NCBI GenBank assembly: GCA_013339895.1
Contig: JABACO010000017.1
Span: forward strand, 7,119,926 to 7,183,925
DNA from: Ephydatia muelleri
Lineage: Eukaryota; Porifera; Demospongiae; Spongillida; Spongillidae
Direction of reading: 5' to 3'
Length of the DNA stretch: 64,000 nucleotides
The translations under genes and the position numbers were made by a program. The notes under the pieces were generated by a model. That model searched no databases, was not told where the DNA came from, and was given only the letters and a program-made list of their open reading frames with translations. Below, in pieces: positions 27,206 to 38,544 of this stretch. Each line of letters starts with the position of its first letter. Position 1 is the first letter of the stretch.

Positions 27206-27948
27206 ATTTCCATTCCAAATATGTCGTGCAGACATGGTTTGGGATGGGGCCTAGGTTGGTCAGTAGAAATAAGAAATGGCGAAGCGATGTGGACTGACTA
27301 AGTTGTTAATGTTCACTGCCAGAAATTAGAAGGTAAATGGAACAAAATATGCCGCATGTGTTGAACGGTATTTGTACGATATATACACTGAAACTCCATG
27401 TTTGGAGATGAGCGGTTCAAACGATATGGCTGTTCTGAACCAGGTATGTTTTCAGACCAATGCCATTCCGAACAGGATTTTATTTCAGGAAAGGAATGGT
27501 AGTACAACAAGACTTTGAAAAAGGTAGGTCGCACCGTTTATGGTTCAGGACATACAATCGTTAAATAAACTAGCCTTTTTTTTTAGGGTCTCACGTTGGG
27601 GGCGGAGGGGGGGGGGGGGGGGGCTTGTACACTGTACTTTACGGTACTGTAGGACCTATACATGCACATGTATATCCTGGGCCCTTGCACAGATCGAACA
27701 GAGCGGCTATGCTTATCTTTAACGATTTTATAGTGTTTTATTTCTCTGTAAGAGCAGTACTCGCCAAAACAACACCCACTGATATGACACACATGCCTTT
27801 GTGGCTACGGGTTTTTCTAAGGACAGTCATGCTAGCATATGTATACTGGAAAACTAGTCAGCTTTTCACACGCAATAATTCGAATATGCTTTATTTGAAC
27901 AATGAAGCCATTCTTTTCCATCAGACACGATATAATGCAGGTTTGAAG

Positions 27949-27955
27949 TATAAAG
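27949..27955 (+). promoter_or_regulatory. TATA box of small secreted-protein gene
   Basis: TATAAAG lies about 65 bp upstream of the ATG at 28,014, giving a predicted 5'UTR of about 35 bases. Confidence 0.6.
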
Positions 27956-28013
27956 GCACCCGTTCGATTATGATTTCATCATTCGATCAATATATCGAAG
28001 GAATCAGTTGAAG

Positions 28014-28235
28014 ATGAAGATTTCCATTCTTGCGGTGTTCTTGGCTGTTCTTGTTGCCATAGCTTCTGCTGGCGGGAATGGATACTACGGCGGGCCTTAC
28101 AGCTCACGTGGATACGGCAAAATGCGTAGCTACAACGTCCCATACCAAGTTGGATTCTTCCAACAGATGGTATGCCCCATCTGGGAAGACCAGAGGATAC
28201 AACAGATATTGAAGATTGCACCCTCAGTGAACTGA
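28014..28235 (+). CDS. Small secreted Gly/Tyr-rich protein, unrecognised
   Basis: A 73-residue single-exon frame starts at the first ATG after a TATA box. It has a textbook signal peptide (MKISILAVFLAVLVAIASA) followed by a mature part of about 54 residues. The mature part begins Gly/Tyr-rich (GGNGYYGGPYSSRGYGKM) and ends with a single Cys and a short helix-like stretch (DQRIQQILKIAPSVN). The size and composition suit a secreted structural or antimicrobial-type peptide, but I do not recognise the family. GTATGC at 28,170 could be a donor, which would change the C-terminus. It sits inside the putative 5.2-kb insertion, so its copy number may follow that element. Confidence 0.55.
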   Translation: MKISILAVFLAVLVAIASAGGNGYYGGPYSSRGYGKMRSYNVPYQVGFFQQMVCPIWEDQRIQQILKIAPSVN

Positions 28236-30132
28236 TGCATAAAAATACTGTATTTAGTGTGCATTACCCATCCAATTCAGACCTATATGGTATTTGCACG
28301 AATCATCTGTCTATGTAATTGCTTAGCATTACATTGCGCAAGCAAGGCAGTACAAAAGCATCTAACTTAAGCAATGGAAGGGCAAGGATGGCAGCGATGT
28401 GTTCAAAACATTTTGATGCCATATATATGTTTTGAGCATGACGCGCTGCCTATATCATGACATTGCATAAGTATAGGAATTTATTTTAAATGGTTTGAGC
28501 ATTCTTCTGTGAGGACGATCCATGTACACGTAAGCTTGAGATATATGTAGCACTGGTGATGGAGGTGATCGAGTACTTATCTGAGGACGAGCCGAAGCGA
28601 CGGAGGAGAGTCGAAGTGTTGACGTATACAATTATTTGGGTCTGGGAACGCGGCTTCACCAAATTCAATATAAAACTGACGTGTCATCACCATCTCAAGG
28701 ATAATTAGCTTAGTTTAATGCAAATTCAATAATGATAGTGATAATTGTAACAGTTTTTAATACAATGAACAAATCTTCCTCCTCGTCCCCAGTCTCCTTC
28801 CCAGTCTCCTCCTCTGCTACCTCTTCTCCAGCCTCCTCCCAGGCGGCCACGGCCTGGAACTGGTGGAGGTGCCACTGTCACGGCTGCTGGTGGTGGTGGG
28901 GTAATAGGAAGTGGAGTTGGAGCATGTACTTCATTCTCCAACTCTAAAAAGAATTCACTTTTGTATGGAATCCATCTGCGACATCTACATGAAAGAGAGT
29001 CTAGAAAAAAACACAAAAGCATTTCTTTTTTTAGCTCTACTATACACTTCAGCATGTGCATGACATTCGGCAGATTTGTGCATGGGTTATATGGAGCCTA
29101 TATATCCATCCACAGATTGGTCTGCATAAATTGATGACTTCACTGTTAGGGGGGAGGAGAGAGGGGTGCCGCTTTGCATTCTGTTAGTCCAAATTTCATC
29201 TTCATTTTTGTGCTTGGAAAGGTGTTAAATAAATGTGTCTCTCTCTGGCAGTTCTTGGGAAAGACCTCCCTGTGAGGAGTAGGATGCAGAGACATACGGT
29301 ATCAATAGTTATCAACAATGTAAGGAGCCATGCAATATTTCTGGAGGCCAACACCGATTATGGGACACCTGACATATTCGTATATGCATCATACATTGGA
29401 ACAAAGCAGCGGTGGTGCTCTCTTTGGCAAAAGAGGAAGAAAAGAAAGTATAGTAGTCGTTGTAGTATAATGTAACAAACTCAACATGCATGTACTGTAT
29501 TCGTGTGTGAGACTGCAGTCTGGAGAATTCAGGTTGTACCAGGTCAAACAAGTTCCAGGGTTGGTGAACTGGTTTTGGAGGACGAAGTATTTAACCGTGA
29601 CCATCAATGCGGATCTTTTAACAATACAGTAAGGCCCACAAGCCTTTTCTACACCCTCCCTGCTTCACTGCTGGGTAATTCAGCCGAACCTGATTGCCAC
29701 ACTCCAATATGCATTTGTTATAACGGCGCACATCAAGCATGTCCACCTTCTCTAAACGTCTACATGTAGTACTCAGCTGTGGATGGATTACATCACTGCT
29801 ACGCCAACGTACGCGGTGCAGGGTCTCTATAACTTGTATCATAGAATGTGGACTATACTTGTAGCTAATGTCATAATTTCCGATCCGTTACCGGCACCTT
29901 TATAACTGCTTTATTCAATAAGATTAATTTATTTAACGTTTATTTCAAATTCCAATTCAAAAAATGAAGTCATTATGGGAGTTCACGAATCGTCTTCCGA
30001 AGACGTCATGGATCTTTGTTCATACGATAGCCACGCGAAGGACGTACAGTAGTCACTGTTATACATACTTAACAAAGATAGCATGTAAACTGTGTGTTGG
30101 CTACAAGTGCCTGAGCATAATCCTATAAATTG
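28236..30132. other. Unannotated, low-complexity Pro/Gly frame on minus strand
   Basis: A minus-strand frame at 29,061-28,726 is rich in Pro and Gly/Arg but has no family features. Other open frames (29,233-29,475 and 29,503-29,769, plus) are unrecognised. No RNA gene was seen. Confidence 0.4.
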
Positions 30133-30895
30133 TTAATTATATTTGATCGATCTGGAAGGAAGGAGACTGAATGGAGGCAACTTATTAATGACTTCAGTGT
30201 CCAGGGGGAGTGAACACTTTCTCACTTGAAACATAGACACCCAGTATGACACTTGTTGTCTAACCAAGTGTAAACATTCTCCCCACTGATTGGCTGCACC
30301 ATCCCTTTTGCAAATGTTTCTGAGTGTGTATTTAAAACATGATGCTAACGATGCATCACACTGGTCACTGGTGGATGAGTGTTGATCTTTTATTCTTATT
30401 TGCAACCCATTCAAAGCAAAACATCCCCAATTATTAGGTATCACTCTAATGTTAATATGTGCCATTCAATGGCATTATGCTCAAGGGACACTTACAGTGA
30501 TAGAAACAAATAAAACATTCTATGTAATGTTCTTTTATAAGATACATCTAAAGGCAAAAGCCTTAAAGGATTGAAGCTACATTTCTCAATGACAAAAAAC
30601 TAACGTTTGTAGTTTTGTGTTAGTTTCAGCTACTAAGGTTATCATAACCAAAAACACTCTGCAAGAAAATCTGATTATAATACCTGGATGCTTCAGCAAT
30701 GCTGCTTTATAAGGTGATCTTGTAGGGAATCAAGTGGGCGATGGTACAACGATCATGACTCACAAATACACATGATAGCAGAACATATCAACCAAAGCCA
30801 AAACAGCCCTAATGGGAGGAACATCCTGACTATTAGAAATCATTGAAGCAATATGTTTCAATACAACTGTGGCTGTTACCAAGACCTCCTGAAGT
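30133..30895 (-). CDS. Possible partial gene with death-fold-like exon
   Basis: Two minus-strand exon candidates. The first (about 30,895-30,757) follows a good acceptor (cccctacttcag) and ends at a GTGAGT donor. It encodes a hydrophobic segment (VLVTATVVLKHIASM). The second frame (30,465-30,133) reads NIRVIPNNWGCFALNGLQI and later NQWGECLHLVRQQ, a spacing reminiscent of helices 1-5 of death domains (W..L...L ... W..LL..L). I cannot confirm the junction or the rest of the gene. Confidence 0.3.
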
Positions 30896-31051
30896 AGGGG
30901 GGAAAAAAAAGAAGATAAAGATGCGGACAAACCATGCTCTACTTCCCAGATCTTCATGCCATTGGCTCACTGTATGTTAGTTGCAAATTTACTCATGTAC
31001 TGTGATTAATATGAATACACGTAACAATATTTTTCCTTTTTTTTGTCATAG

Positions 31052-31119
31052 CTTCTGATCAAGCTGCTGCAAGCAAACACATGGTGGCAGTCATGTACTA
31101 TCATTCAGACATGGAGTAG
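31052..31119 (+). CDS. Possible terminal exon of unidentified gene
   Basis: A strong acceptor (a T-rich tract, then catag) is followed by an open frame starting SDQAAASKHMVAVMYYHSDM and a stop at 31,117-31,119. No upstream exon could be joined with confidence. Confidence 0.25.
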
Positions 31120-31802
31120 ATGATGAAGATGATGTCTTGAAGTACTCAGATTCAATGAACATTTTTTGCCATTAGTTTGACATTGCTTATTCCAACTAGC
31201 TGTGATATTTTTTATAATGCGCATTGAATTGGTCTGTATACATCCTTTTATGGCTGTGTTGTTTTAGATAAATGCAATTAATTCGGCGTGCACTATGCAT
31301 GGTTTAAACTAGCGGTACTGTGCTCGCGTACAGAGAAAAAAATAATAATAATAATTAAAAAACACGACTCATGCATGCAGCCGGGAGAACAAGGAATTCA
31401 ACCAGACCCTTGCACTTTCTAAGTTCGCACGTGCCAAAAGCCACGCAACACGTGCCGCGCATAATACACAAATGCCTACAATACCTGTGGATGTCAAAAT
31501 TCAAACCTTTATTCAAAAAAAAAAATATCGTCAGGGAATTGAGTCCGCCACCTCCCCCCGGACCGTATTCCCTGGATGTACAAAAATTTTGACGGACCGT
31601 ATTCCCTAGGGAGTTGGGGACCGTATTCCCTAGGGATTTCGGTCCGGACCGTAATGCTTATGACACCGTCCCTGTACATCCTGTTTACGAATAGATGGCA
31701 CAAATAAGCAAGAAAATTTTAATTCACTGCATGTGCATTAATAACCTGTTCGTATGATGCAGTTGGTAAATTTACTGATCAGAATTGCAACTGCTGGAAC
31801 CA

Positions 31803-32892
31803 TCAATATGCAGGGCGTTTGCACGAGCACGTATATTCGTTGATTATGTAGGGATGCTCGCATTTCACGTAAGGACACTCGCAGTTGCACGTCTTTGTGT
31901 TGAGGATTTGGGGATGTTCGCATTTCACGTAAGGACACTCGCAGTTGCACGTCTTTGTGTTGAGGATTTGGGGATGTTCGCATTTCACGTAAGGACACTC
32001 GCAGTTGCACGTCTTTGTGTTGAGGATTTGGGGATATTCGCATTTCACGTAAGGACACTCGCAGTTGCACGTCTTTGTGTTGAGGATTTGGGGGTGTTCG
32101 CATTTCACATACGGACACTCGCAGTTGCACGTCTTTGTGTTGAGGATTTGGGGATGTTTGCATTTCACGTAAGGACACTCGCAGTTGCACGTCTTTGTGT
32201 TGAGGATTTGGGGATGGTCGCATTTCACGTACGGACACTCGCAGTTGCACGTCTTTGTGTTGAGGATTTGGGGATGTTCGCATTTCACGTAGGGACACTC
32301 GCAGTTGCACGTCTTTGTGTTGAGGATTTGGGGGTGTTCGCATTTCACGTACGGACACTCGCAGTTGCACGTCTTTGTGTTGAGGATTTGGGGATGTTTG
32401 CATTTCACGTAGGGACACTCGCAGTTGCACGTCTTTGTGTTGAGGATTTGGGGACGTTCGCATTTCACGTACGGACACTCGCAGCTGCACGTCTTTGTGT
32501 TGAGGATTTGGGGATGTTCGCATTTCACGTAGGGACACTCGCAGTTGCACGTCTTTGTGTTGAGGATTTGGGGGTGTTCGCATTTCACGTATGGACACTC
32601 ACAATTGCAGGTCTCCTCGTTGAAATAGTAGCCAGGAGCACATTTTGCTAACACAGGGCACTCACACTTGCACGAGTAGACATTCAGGTTGTGTGGACCA
32701 TGACACGTGGGCGGATAAAGGCAACCCCCCGCCGCGCTTGTGGTAGTGACCTATAATGGTACCGAAGTTAGCATAAATATCATTTCAATTTCATATGCGC
32801 AATACTTTATATGCATGCAGACAACGTACCAGAACTGCCAAAGCGAAAGCCACATGGAGCAACACTACTGCTGCGGGTTTACAACACTTCAT
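31803..32892 (-). CDS. Secreted CXCXC (Balbiani ring 3-like) repeat protein, copy A
   Basis: Two exons, 32,892-32,830 and 32,750-31,803, encode 336 aa. The signal peptide spans exon 1 into exon 2 (hydrophobic VVLLHVAFALAVL). The mature protein is about 13 tandem 20-residue units of pattern CxCPYVKCxHPQILNTKTCx. The spacing C-x10-C-x-C-x-C is the CXCXC motif known from Balbiani ring 3 silk-type protein and the VEGF-C tail. Each unit has four Cys, so extensive disulphide bonding in an extracellular matrix or secretion is likely. The first units (KCAPGYYFNEETCNC) and the last (EHPYIINEYTCSC) differ, marking array ends. A paralogue with about 25 units lies at 51,908-53,716. Splice sites, promoter and reading frame are intact. 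Confidence 0.9.
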
Positions 32893-32946
32893 TCTGAATG
32901 ATTGAGTAACGATGTTGCATTATGCCTCCTCAAGCTAAACGGGCCT

Positions 32947-32955
32947 CTTTATATA
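32947..32955 (-). promoter_or_regulatory. TATA box of CXCXC gene, copy A
   Basis: TATATAAAG on the minus strand, 55 bp upstream of the ATG. The same box and surrounding sequence (gggcctctttatatacg on plus) is conserved in copy B at 53,771. Confidence 0.75.
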
Positions 32956-34850
32956 CGCTTCTAAAGCGGACGTGCTCAGCTGAGCTGCTTTTGTTGGTGC
33001 GACAATTCTGCCTCGTCAGTAGCACATTCGGCAACACATCGGCTTGAATTTAGCAATGCGGCTTCTCAATATGAGTGCATGAGGCTGCTAAATATTGAAT
33101 TTCAGATTCTGAAATCTTTTGTTGTCTACAAACATCAATTGATTTTTGTCATTACAATCATACATTTTTTTTGTCGACGGCATATAGCAGACCATGCACG
33201 TTTGTTTAAATTATGTTATGCAGTATAACACTACTGATCAATGCCATAAATATCAGTACAAATATCAAATATTTAATATCATGAATTAACAAGGTATTGA
33301 AATCACTAAAATAGGGAAGGTCTGGAGCAAGCAGATCCACATGTAAGGTCGACGACGGTGGTAGATGGAGGACCGTGAACCGCCAAGGCAAACTATTTCT
33401 GAGCGTTAACGTTGCAGAGCTAGTGACTCTGCAATGACGTCAGAATAGACAGCACGGTTGTTCTTTATTTTTTTCTTCAGATTTTAAAGAATTAAGCGAA
33501 TTCTCTTGTACACCGCAGGGTAGTTCATAGCGTGTTTTACTACATGTGAAAGAGTGGCCACATACACAGGTCGACCGGAGTTAATCATGGCGGCCAACCT
33601 TAGCTGAGCCAAAAGGACATCACGAAAGTCTCCTTTGCATGTGAAGTGCAAAGCCATGCTCTTAATTGAATACAAATAGCAGAGCTACATATACATATAA
33701 CATGAGGAGGCACCAACCTCCTTTGAACGCTGGAGAGATGCTGGGAAATTGACAAATAGGCTTTCATACTGGGTGTCTATGTTTCAAGAAAGCAAAGGGT
33801 TAGGTTGTAATGTTTAGACATGCGTATGCAGTTTTCACATGGGAAAAATATATCCGTGCACTATTCGTAGTGTAATATCAAAAGGGTCTGGAGACAGACC
33901 AGGGAACGACTACCCTCCTTGGGGAAAGAAACTCTTGTAAGGGTAAATCTGAGTTTAGGCGGCTAGCTGTTCAGTTGTAGTGTGGAGATTTCACTGCCAC
34001 TGTGCTGTGGGGATCACGAGTTGTTGTGTCGACTGGGTTTGACACCCGTCAAGTATATACACCTGTATTTGGTCTCCCAGTGCGTGCACAATGGGCCTAT
34101 AGACTGATTCGAACACTCCTGTGCCAACCTTACTTGCGCGATGGAGGTGTAACCTACATGCTACATGATGTTGTAGTGGAGTACATACATGGGTCTATAT
34201 ATAATCAAATAAGCCTTTTAAGATGTCAATTGTATGCAATGTGAAGGGTACAGCTGCATCTATAGGATATGGAAGAGCACACGATCTGTGGAACGAATAG
34301 CTGTGTGCAAACGACAGAAAAAGCAACCATGCAGGTAACTTCTGGATGCATGCGTAGATCATAGGATGTACACGCAATCAATAAGTAGACGATATAGACT
34401 ATAGTATTGTGTTTGTAGATCTCTTAGTCTTGTACCCAGACCCATCTACTGCTATGGATACCTAGTTCGTACCGAGACCCACGTACGTCAGTAGTCGGTG
34501 CATAAACGTGCATCGCCAAGAAGTGTTCCGAATTATAGGATGCCTGGCCTTGTCTTGCTGTCCAAACATCAAGCAGCAAGTCTAAGTACTTTGATTTATA
34601 CGATGAACCTTGCCTGGCCCGCTCGAGCAAATGCACCAGTCATATCAATGTCGTTCACCGCTGTAGGTTTCTTAGCTTGACGTAGTAATAGTTTGCATGT
34701 GAATTATATTTTGTAGTATACATATAGTTTAAAGTGCATTATATTTTTGTACGTCTCTTTCTAAAAAAATATTTTTTTAGCCTTAATAATATGATGCGTT
34801 GAGAAATGATATAGACAAGCACATCCAACAATGATGCTTGCAGTAAAGTT
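32956..34850. other. Duplicated noncoding flank of copy A
   Basis: No gene seen. Stretches align with 53,790-55,860, for example ttcaaattaagcgaattctc and tactacatgtgaaagagt. The part about 34,170-34,310 matches 55,720-55,860 in inverted orientation. Confidence 0.6.
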
Positions 34851-35293
34851 TTAATAGTAAACTGTTATGACTGATCGGCCCGCCCATTGACACAGGAGGC
34901 TGCAGACTAACAGCAAACCCCGTGTGATTCCATTGTATAGTTTAGTGTCATCTTCAGCTGTACCCAAAACACAGAGGACCGCAAGATGCTGCGATTCATC
35001 ACAGTGTCCCTCATCACAGGAAAATCGTTACTGGATGTCAAATCCTTTTAATTTTTGCAAAAATGGGCAAGCAATTTCGGGTAGGAATTATATGCAAGCA
35101 AATAATAATTTTTTTAAAGATGGATTTATTGAAGGCTCTCTAAATTATGCCATGAATAAAGTAGATACCTGAAGTAATGTACAACAGGAAGCAATGATTA
35201 AAATACTGATTACCACCAACGGTTAAGATGGTGGATTCCTCGGTCTGGGGACCATTGTCGCATGAACAAATTATTTTAAATTTATTCTGAGCT

Positions 35294-35596
35294 GTGCATC
35301 CGTTAGGGAGGTGCTTTCGCATGACTCCACCCTTCGGACGTTGCTCTGACGACAGGAAATGTCAACGTGCCTCATTACCTGCTCGCCTGGAGGCAGGATG
35401 TGGTTTAGGCAGTAGTGAACTCAGAACTAAGCCTGCTGATATTCTAGTGACAAGTTGGGGAGTTAAAGATACTGCTGCTTTTGACATCACAGTAACTTCA
35501 CCGCTAAGTCCCAAAATTGTTTCAGAAGCGGGGGGTTCTATATGGCAGACTGAGCATTGTGCTTGTGAGAGCAAACGCCAGGGCTATCCTTGCTAG
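35294..35596 (+). pseudogene. Retroelement ORF C-terminal remnant
   Basis: A 100-residue frame contains KPADILVTSWGVKDTAAFDI followed by TVTSPL. This pattern (RPADI...W..G..AALDVTVTSPL) recurs at the C-terminus of retroelement-type polyproteins in cnidarian and sponge genomes (recognition from memory). There is no upstream reverse transcriptase, and the equivalent place in the duplicate (about 60,850-60,900) lacks it. It is likely an insertion fragment. Confidence 0.5.
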
Positions 35597-36240
35597 ATCC
35601 TTGCAGGTGGCAGACATGCAGGTCGATGCAATGGACTACTGATCTTTCTGTGTATATACGTGTGTTTATACATTATTATTATTCTTATAGAAACAATTTT
35701 TATTTTTATTGAAATATACAGATTAGAAGGACCATTTTTTGCCTTTGTGACACAAGGATATGTGTACACTGTTAGCTCTAATACCTGGTGTTGATTGTCA
35801 TCTCCAGTATTTTGTAAATGCATCGTTAATTATAAAAGTTGTTGAAGCTGAGTACTATACGCTATGTGTACAAGATTTCTAAACAGTTATGGCCGTCTAA
35901 TGCTGATATTGATAACTATAATGTAGCTGAAACTCATGATCAGTTGGTTCAAATGCTTAGTAACTTAGAGAAAAACATATACAATGGAGCACGCAGAACA
36001 ATATAGCTTTATAATTTAAACCTATTCACTCTTTATCTAATATATTTCAACTTTGCTGATCTGCAATACAACAATGTTGTAACCTTGTAATACTATGTCT
36101 GATTCGCAATGCGTAACAACTAAAGTAAGGCTCAATCATCCAGCTTTCAGAACACATAAAATGTGGTGCATTTTCAATCATTCAGTTATGCTATAAAATC
36201 CTTATGCGTACATTATATAGATACGCGCATATTATTTACA

Positions 36241-36340
36241 TTACTATAACAATATACTGAAGAGATTACTATAACAATGTACTGAAGAGATTACTATAAC
36301 AATATACTGAAGAGATTACTATAACAATATACTGAAGAGA
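36241..36340. repeat. 25-bp tandem repeat, four copies
   Basis: The unit ttactataacaatatactg plus aagag begins at 36,241, 36,266, 36,291 and 36,316. It is nearly identical in all four. Confidence 0.95.
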
Positions 36341-36737
36341 AGTGCATTATCATTAGCGTTCTTAAATAAGGACCGTGAGCTGGAGCTTAAACATTTAAAG
36401 CACCGGCGGCATTACAAAAATCCCCTACATGTACATTCATAGTATACAGTACCGCTCACGAGAAAGGTAACAAAACTCGCGAGACGTTCGCGCGACACAC
36501 GCGCGAGGGATTGCCTTTAATAATGCGATTGCTCGAGAGGGGTATCGAGCACTCGAGAGTCTAATATCGTTACTCGCGAGACAATACAACTCGAGAGTTG
36601 TGCCTCGCGAGTTAAGCAGCTTTGCTCGCGAGTGAGCTATCTCGATATGCCGCGTGCGGAAATTAGTTGGTATATTGTGTGTTACAGTCTAAACGTGCTA
36701 GTCTCATATTATAGCTGCACCACGTCCCTTGACATAT

Positions 36738-37885
36738 ATGCCTCGCTTAACAATAGAAACGCGAAATCGTGTGTCTATTCTCGCAGAAAGTGCATGGATT
36801 GAAAGTTCCGCGTATAAAGGAAAACTGCACGCTGAAGGCATTGCGGTAAGTCGGAAGACTCTTTATGCATTGCTCAAAAAGTTCAAGACAACGGGATCCG
36901 TTGCCAGGAAGCAAAGGGCAAAACGGCCAAGTCGTTTGTCCAATGAACAATAGACCTTTTTCAAGTGTCATGTGACCACTCCGTAATCTGCTACACGTCA
37001 TTGTTACTCCATATAAAAAAATGTATATCCATGTTGGTGCACAGGTTTTACGGAAATAAATCACGTGATGAAAAAGGTCTATACATTTTTATTGACAACG
37101 CGATGACAGCAAACGATGAACTAACATCTAAGATGCTGAAAGAGATGCTAGTTAAAGAGTGGCCTGACCTTTCACGTATTTCGCTCTCAATGGTGAAGCG
37201 AGCTAGATAGCATTTTGGTTGGACGCTGTCTAAACCCAAGTATTGCTAACTAATAAGGGAAAAAAATAAAGAACTTAGATCCTGTGGTGCAAAAAACATT
37301 TGGACAACGACGAACGGTTTGACGACGTTATTTTTTCAAACATAGTGTGGAGATAGATTACCACGGTATAGACTATATGCTTCCGAAAGATTGGTCAACT
37401 TCGAAAACTGAAACCACGACCTAAACATCCTCACAAAGTGCACATATGGGGTGGTATTTCAAAACGTGGTGCCACTCAAATCGTTATTTTTACAGGAATT
37501 TAACAGCTACCCGATTCACGGAAATTTTATCAGCTGGGCTACTTCCATTCATCGCGCATGTCTTCCCTGACGCACATCGTTTTCAACAAGACAACGACCC
37601 TAAGCACACCAGCTTATACGCTAGGGAATTCATGGCCGCCAAAAACGTGAACTGGTGGAAGACACCGGCTGAAAGCCCGGATCTCAACCCTATTGAGAAC
37701 GTGTGGGGTTCGATGAAAACATTTTTAAGGACAGAGATTAAGCAGAGAAATGAGGAATCTCTAATTGATGGTATAAAGACATTCTGGAGAAAACTTAGTC
37801 CGCAGATATGTGCAAAGTACATTGATCATTGAAAACAGTAATACATCGAGTTATTCTTCTGAACCGTGAACACTCCGGTTATTAA
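36738..37885 (+). pseudogene. Tc1/mariner-type transposase, disrupted
   Basis: This is a cut-and-paste DDE transposase. The N-terminal helix-turn-helix carries GIAVSRKTLYALLKKFKTTG. A second DNA-binding part carries NDELTSKMLKEMLVKEWPD and STVKRAR-like SLSMVKRAR. The catalytic core has HIWGGISKRGATQIVIFTG, the second Asp in FQQDNDPKHTS, and the last acidic pair in SPDLNPIENVWGSMK. It is broken by a 127-bp TA-flanked MITE at 36,953-37,079. Frameshifts occur in the region 37,200-37,450 (where the first catalytic Asp should lie) and at about 37,830. It cannot encode a working enzyme as assembled. Confidence 0.85.
36953..37079. mobile_element. 127-bp MITE inside the transposase gene
   Basis: Inverted ends GACCTTTTTCA...TGAAAAAGGTC, each flanked by TA (36,951-36,952 and 37,080-37,081). 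It interrupts the transposase between SNEQ and the FIDNAMTANDEL segment. Confidence 0.75.
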
Positions 37886-38045
37886 GACAGTCCATGTTGT
37901 TGTCGGTATAATTGGCTGCCTCGTAGAACAAAGTAAGCGATATGATGTTTATAAATCTGACCACTAGAGAATTTCCAAAGATCTAGAACTCGTTTCGCAC
38001 TCCAAGGTTACTAATCGCCTTACAGCATTTGAAGGTATTAAGGCT

Positions 38046-38105
38046 TTAACAGATCAGATCAGATCAGATTCGGCATTGTAATCTGATCTGATCTGTTTAG
38101 TTAAG
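38046..38105. repeat. Palindromic GATC-rich repeat
   Basis: taacagatcagatcagatc pairs with gatctgatctgtttagtta around a loop of about nine bases. It is probably a subterminal repeat of the hAT element. Confidence 0.75.
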
Positions 38106-38544
38106 GCGTGTATCTGAATCTGATCTGATTAGCAGACGGATCCAGAGTACATTATCTGAATCTGAAGGTAACGGCCATTGGATATCTGAATATCTGGTTC
38201 CATGGGCGTGGTTTTCGATCAATGAAGCTTACCGTTTTGCTAAATTGTAGGAACGTTTTCGCTGCATGTGGTCTTACCAAATCCAGTGTCTTGTTTTTAC
38301 ACCACCCAGACCAACCCTATATATGATATATTTTTATTCACTTGTAACTTTACTATCCTTGCACAATTCTATGACGACCCCTAAATGTAACAAACTTGGT
38401 TGGATTAATGTTTCTAGCTTTGCTAACTACTGTTAAGGCTTACAGTGAATTACTGAAGAGAATCAAGATCCATCTACAATTCAAATGGTCAGTTGCTCTG
38501 ATGAGGTTATTTGTTTACTTGTTTGTGTTATTCTTGTACACAAA

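Larger units (their letters stand above)
26471..31674. mobile_element. Putative 5.2-kb TIR-bounded, TA-flanked insertion
   Basis: The left end reads CAGGCATGCCGTTGTCATAGG and the right end, reverse complemented, CAGGGACGGTGTCATAAGC. Both are followed by ATTACGG and several ACGGTCC/CCCTAGGG repeats, and both abut TA. The flanks on either side match neighbouring sequence in the duplicate copy (51,720-51,775). There they are separated by only about 25 bp, which supports insertion. No transposase was recognised inside. An alternative is two small elements in opposite orientation around host DNA. Confidence 0.5.
31675..36446. repeat. Segmental duplication copy A (central part)
   Basis: Collinear with 51,740-55,700 and then 60,527-61,192. 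Shared landmarks are the CXCXC gene with its promoter, the string gatcacgagttg (34,012 and 55,557), and ctgttatgactgat with ggctgcagactaa (about 34,862 and 60,530). Copy A continues at 46,525 beyond the 10-kb insertion. Confidence 0.85.

Noticed and set aside
31785-32651. Plus-strand 288-codon frame across the CXCXC array
   Set aside because: Antisense shadow of a 60-bp repeat; the minus strand has promoter, signal peptide, spliced exons and the Cys pattern.
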